Positions 12,806 through 14,793 of a stretch of DNA of 14,793 nt are shown piece after piece. The notes below the pieces were generated by a model. It made no database searches. It was not told the DNA's origin and was given only the letters and a program-made list of their open reading frames with translations. The stretch is from Bacillota bacterium (GTDB lineage Bacteria; Bacillota_A; Clostridia; Peptostreptococcales; Anaerovoracaceae): the NCBI GenBank assembly GCA_017547345.1, contig JAFYPY010000042.1, positions 1-14,793 on the forward strand. Direction: 5' to 3'. The position numbers and the translations under genes were made by a program. Position 1 is the first letter of the stretch, and each line of letters starts with the position of its first letter.

Positions 12806-14619
12806 AACGAGAAAATTGTATTATTAGAGATCCGCTTTCTCAAATAGTAGAAAACGCAGAAAAAACACTAGAAAATGAAAGACTTATACGATTACACTAT
12901 GAAACAGACCGTGTTATTGTAAACTTAGGTATTCGTTTCATTGGACGCGTTGATAACTTTAGTGATATTATAAATATAGTTCCTGAAGCTTTTGGTGACG
13001 CATATAATGTTGGTGTTGCCCCACCATATGATATGTATATTTGGACCCGCGAATACCCAGACGCAACTATCGAAGAAGGTGAATGGCTTAACATTGGAAC
13101 ATTAGCAATACCTGGACCTGTTGGACCTACACCTATTATGTCAAATAATGGACAATATATTACTGCTACCGACCCTGTAACTAATGAAACTACTAATGTT
13201 CTTTCTTTAGAGGTTCTTAAAGGAACACCTGGAACCCGCATTAAAGTAGTAAATTCAGTATATAGTTTCCCAAGCCCTATCGCAGGAGACATTGCTATTA
13301 TAGGTTCAAGCGGCGAAGTGTTTGAATACTTAGTTACTAATGATTGGCGTTTAGTAGGTAATATTAAAGGCCCTCAAGGTAATTTAGGAAAAACAGGACC
13401 TTCTCCTGTAATATCTAATAATGGACAATATTTAACAGCAACAGATCCTCAAACTGGTATAACTAGAAACGTTATATCTATAGAGCAAATTACAGGACCT
13501 AAAGGAAACACTGGTGACGTTGGTGGTTTCATCAACATTAGAGGTATTCTTGCTAATTCTAGTTTATTACCTGAACCAATTACTTTAAATAATCTTACCT
13601 ATGCCTATTTAGTAGGAACTCAAGAACCTTATGTTCTCTGGATACAAGTTGGAGAAAACAGCGAAACCGCGGACTGGAGAGATGTAGGAACATTCAATGT
13701 AGCAACTCTTGTTACTGTAAATGGTGAATATCAAAATATTTGGAGCGCAGATACTAAAATAGACAAGATACCATACGACTCAACACAAGGCACCCGCGCT
13801 TACATTTCAGGACCAAATAATAGAACTACTATGCCTATTGACTCATTCAATACACCAGATACTCTTGTTCAAAGAGATTATAGCGGTAATGTATTAGTAG
13901 ATCCTAAGTCAGCAAAAGAGAATATACCTTATAACGCGGCAATTACTTGGACTTTCACAGACAATGAATATATTAAGAAAGATAAAAAACAACAAAACTG
14001 GTTAGCAGGACAAACAACTTTATACGCTACTTCTTATGATAGCTATGGTATGCCAACACAAGCCACAGCATATGTAACTCAAGATCCTGTGTCAGGTAGA
14101 ATACCTAGATGGTCAGGTAGCGCAACATTAAGAACAGAGAACCCTATTAACGCAAAAGACTGTGTAAACCTACAAAGCGCACAAAACTGGATTAACATAC
14201 CAGTAACTTCAAGCTCACTTACATCAGCAAGTGGAGTAAGTGTTTCAGTATCAAACTTCAAACTATACTATAATCCAATACAAAGATTAATTAGTTTTAG
14301 TGCGAGAGCAACTGTAACAAATAGTAACGCTTGGACAGTAGCACCTTACTTCAAAATAGATGATGATATATTCGCAGCATTAGGTGAAATTAAAACACTT
14401 TCAGTAGACCAAGATACGAAAACACCTATTGAAATGTTTTCATATACAGGTTCAGGAACAAGTGTAGTCCTTACAGCAGAACCAGAAGGAGCATACATAG
14501 AATTAAAAAAGAAATCAGACGGCACTATAACTTGTAGAGTAGCAGCATATGAAACATTAACAGCTCATAGAACTGCTGGAAGCAAAACATTTAGATTAAA
14601 CGCATGTATACCATATTAA
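12790..14619 (+). CDS. Tail fibre / receptor-binding protein with collagen-like repeats
   Basis: The product has 609 aa and is the last gene. The first 45 residues are charged and probably attach to the tail. Residues about 48-250 hold alternating modules: a beta unit ending in a W-x-x-(V/I)-G type strand, then collagen-like Gly-Pro triplets (IPGPVGP at 107-113, KGPQGNLGKTGP at 193-204, TGPKGNTG at 235-242). Residues 112-145 and 203-236 are a near-identical repeat (SNNGQY and TATDP in both). The C-terminal 230 residues are Ser/Thr/Asn-rich beta structure ending in a receptor-binding-like domain. AAAGGAGG lies ten bases upstream. The make-up fits a trimeric appendage, taking the place of phi29 gp12, though no similarity to gp12 was seen. 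Confidence 0.75.
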   Translation: MSATLKRENCIIRDPLSQIVENAEKTLENERLIRLHYETDRVIVNLGIRFIGRVDNFSDIINIVPEAFGDAYNVGVAPPYDMYIWTREYPDATIEEGEWLNIGTLAIPGPVGPTPIMSNNGQYITATDPVTNETTNVLSLEVLKGTPGTRIKVVNSVYSFPSPIAGDIAIIGSSGEVFEYLVTNDWRLVGNIKGPQGNLGKTGPSPVISNNGQYLTATDPQTGITRNVISIEQITGPKGNTGDVGGFINIRGILANSSLLPEPITLNNLTYAYLVGTQEPYVLWIQVGENSETADWRDVGTFNVATLVTVNGEYQNIWSADTKIDKIPYDSTQGTRAYISGPNNRTTMPIDSFNTPDTLVQRDYSGNVLVDPKSAKENIPYNAAITWTFTDNEYIKKDKKQQNWLAGQTTLYATSYDSYGMPTQATAYVTQDPVSGRIPRWSGSATLRTENPINAKDCVNLQSAQNWINIPVTSSSLTSASGVSVSVSNFKLYYNPIQRLISFSARATVTNSNAWTVAPYFKIDDDIFAALGEIKTLSVDQDTKTPIEMFSYTGSGTSVVLTAEPEGAYIELKKKSDGTITCRVAAYETLTAHRTAGSKTFRLNACIPY

Positions 14620-14627
14620 ACAACAAA

Positions 14628-14655
14628 GGCACTGTAGTAATACAGTGTCTTATTT
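14628..14655 (+). terminator. Main late terminator
   Basis: GGCACTGTA (14628-14636) pairs with TACAGTGTC (14641-14649), nine pairs including one G-U, closed by a GTAA (GNRA) loop and followed by TTATTT. It starts nine bases after the tail fibre stop. The T tract is broken by an A, so some read-through into the repeat is likely, where a second terminator waits. Confidence 0.8.
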
Positions 14656-14793
14656 CACAAACGCGGTATACATAATTCGATCGCGCAAGCGACTCAAGCC
14701 TGGCGGCTTCGGAGCCTTTTTTCACAATTCATGCTACTACATACTGTCTCCCTCTAAAAACTTATATTAAAACTCACTTCTCTCTCACGCAAA
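14653..14793. repeat. Right inverted terminal repeat and presumed replication origin
   Basis: Exact reverse complement of bases 1-141. Read on the + strand it holds three short hairpins in a row: TCGC-GCAA-GCGA (14681-14692, GNRA loop), AAGCC-TGGC-GGCTT (14696-14709) and GGCT-TCGG-AGCC (14705-14716); the last two share bases and exclude each other. The molecule ends in AAA-3', the template for protein-primed initiation. Confidence 0.95.
14705..14722 (+). terminator. Backup late terminator inside the right terminal repeat
   Basis: GGCT-TCGG-AGCC (14705-14716) is followed by six T (14717-14722). The stem is short, but the T tract is good. It would catch late transcripts that pass the terminator at 14628 and keep RNA polymerase away from the origin. 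The neighbouring AAGCC/GGCTT hairpin competes with it. Confidence 0.6.

Noticed and set aside
12897..13292. 131-codon frame on the minus strand inside the tail fibre gene.
   Set aside because: It is the mirror of a real, repeat-rich gene, has no promoter or Shine-Dalgarno, and every other gene is on the + strand.
1..14793. tRNA genes, CRISPR arrays, insertion sequences, integrase or attachment sites.
   Set aside because: None seen on reading both strands; gaps between genes are too small except 142-289, 3225-3484 and 4836-4983, which are described above.

Overview
The window looks like one complete linear genome of a small phi29-like podovirus (former Picovirinae; relatives are Salasmaviridae, Guelinviridae and Rountreeviridae). 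Its first 141 bases are repeated exactly, inverted, at the other end. Between the repeats lie a family B DNA polymerase of the protein-primed type and a phi29-style set of virion genes: packaging ATPase, capsid, tail knob, portal and lower collar. All genes are on the + strand. The DNA is AT-rich, Shine-Dalgarno sites are strong (AAAGGAGG type), promoters are sigma-A-like with extended -10 boxes, and TGA is a stop. This suggests a low-GC Firmicutes or Bacilli-type host using the standard code. No integrase, tRNA or CRISPR array was seen, so a virulent phage is likely.

Layout. 1-141: left terminal repeat and presumed origin. 142-289: control region with an inverted repeat, a palindrome lying over the -35 box, and early promoter P1. 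290-3224: early operon with two small proteins (the second broken by a frameshift in a run of eight A), an SF3 helicase, a very compact DNA polymerase and a terminal-protein candidate. 3225-3484: promoter P2 and a roughly 215-nt leader with a G-rich tract and a possible pseudoknot. 3485-14619: late operon with a small abundant protein, the packaging ATPase, a structured RNA resembling phi29 pRNA, a membrane protein, scaffold, major capsid protein (followed by a terminator hairpin), tail knob, a small helical protein, portal, lower collar, three membrane proteins and a modular tail fibre. 14620-14793: a terminator and the right terminal repeat, which carries a second terminator.

How it works together. 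The terminal protein and polymerase would start replication at the 5'-TTT ends. The polymerase has no 3'-5' exonuclease domain and appears to lack the TPR2 insertion that gives phi29 polymerase its strand displacement; the adjacent SF3 helicase may supply unwinding. For packaging, the gp16-like ATPase and the phi29-like portal are joined by a candidate pRNA at 4856-4969. That RNA folds into a closed three-way junction, and its two hairpin loops carry complementary CUAC and GUAG, which is the arrangement that lets phi29 pRNA form rings. These two points, a pRNA inside the late operon and a stripped-down polymerase with a helicase, are the most interesting things here. No peptidoglycan hydrolase was recognised, so lysis is unexplained.
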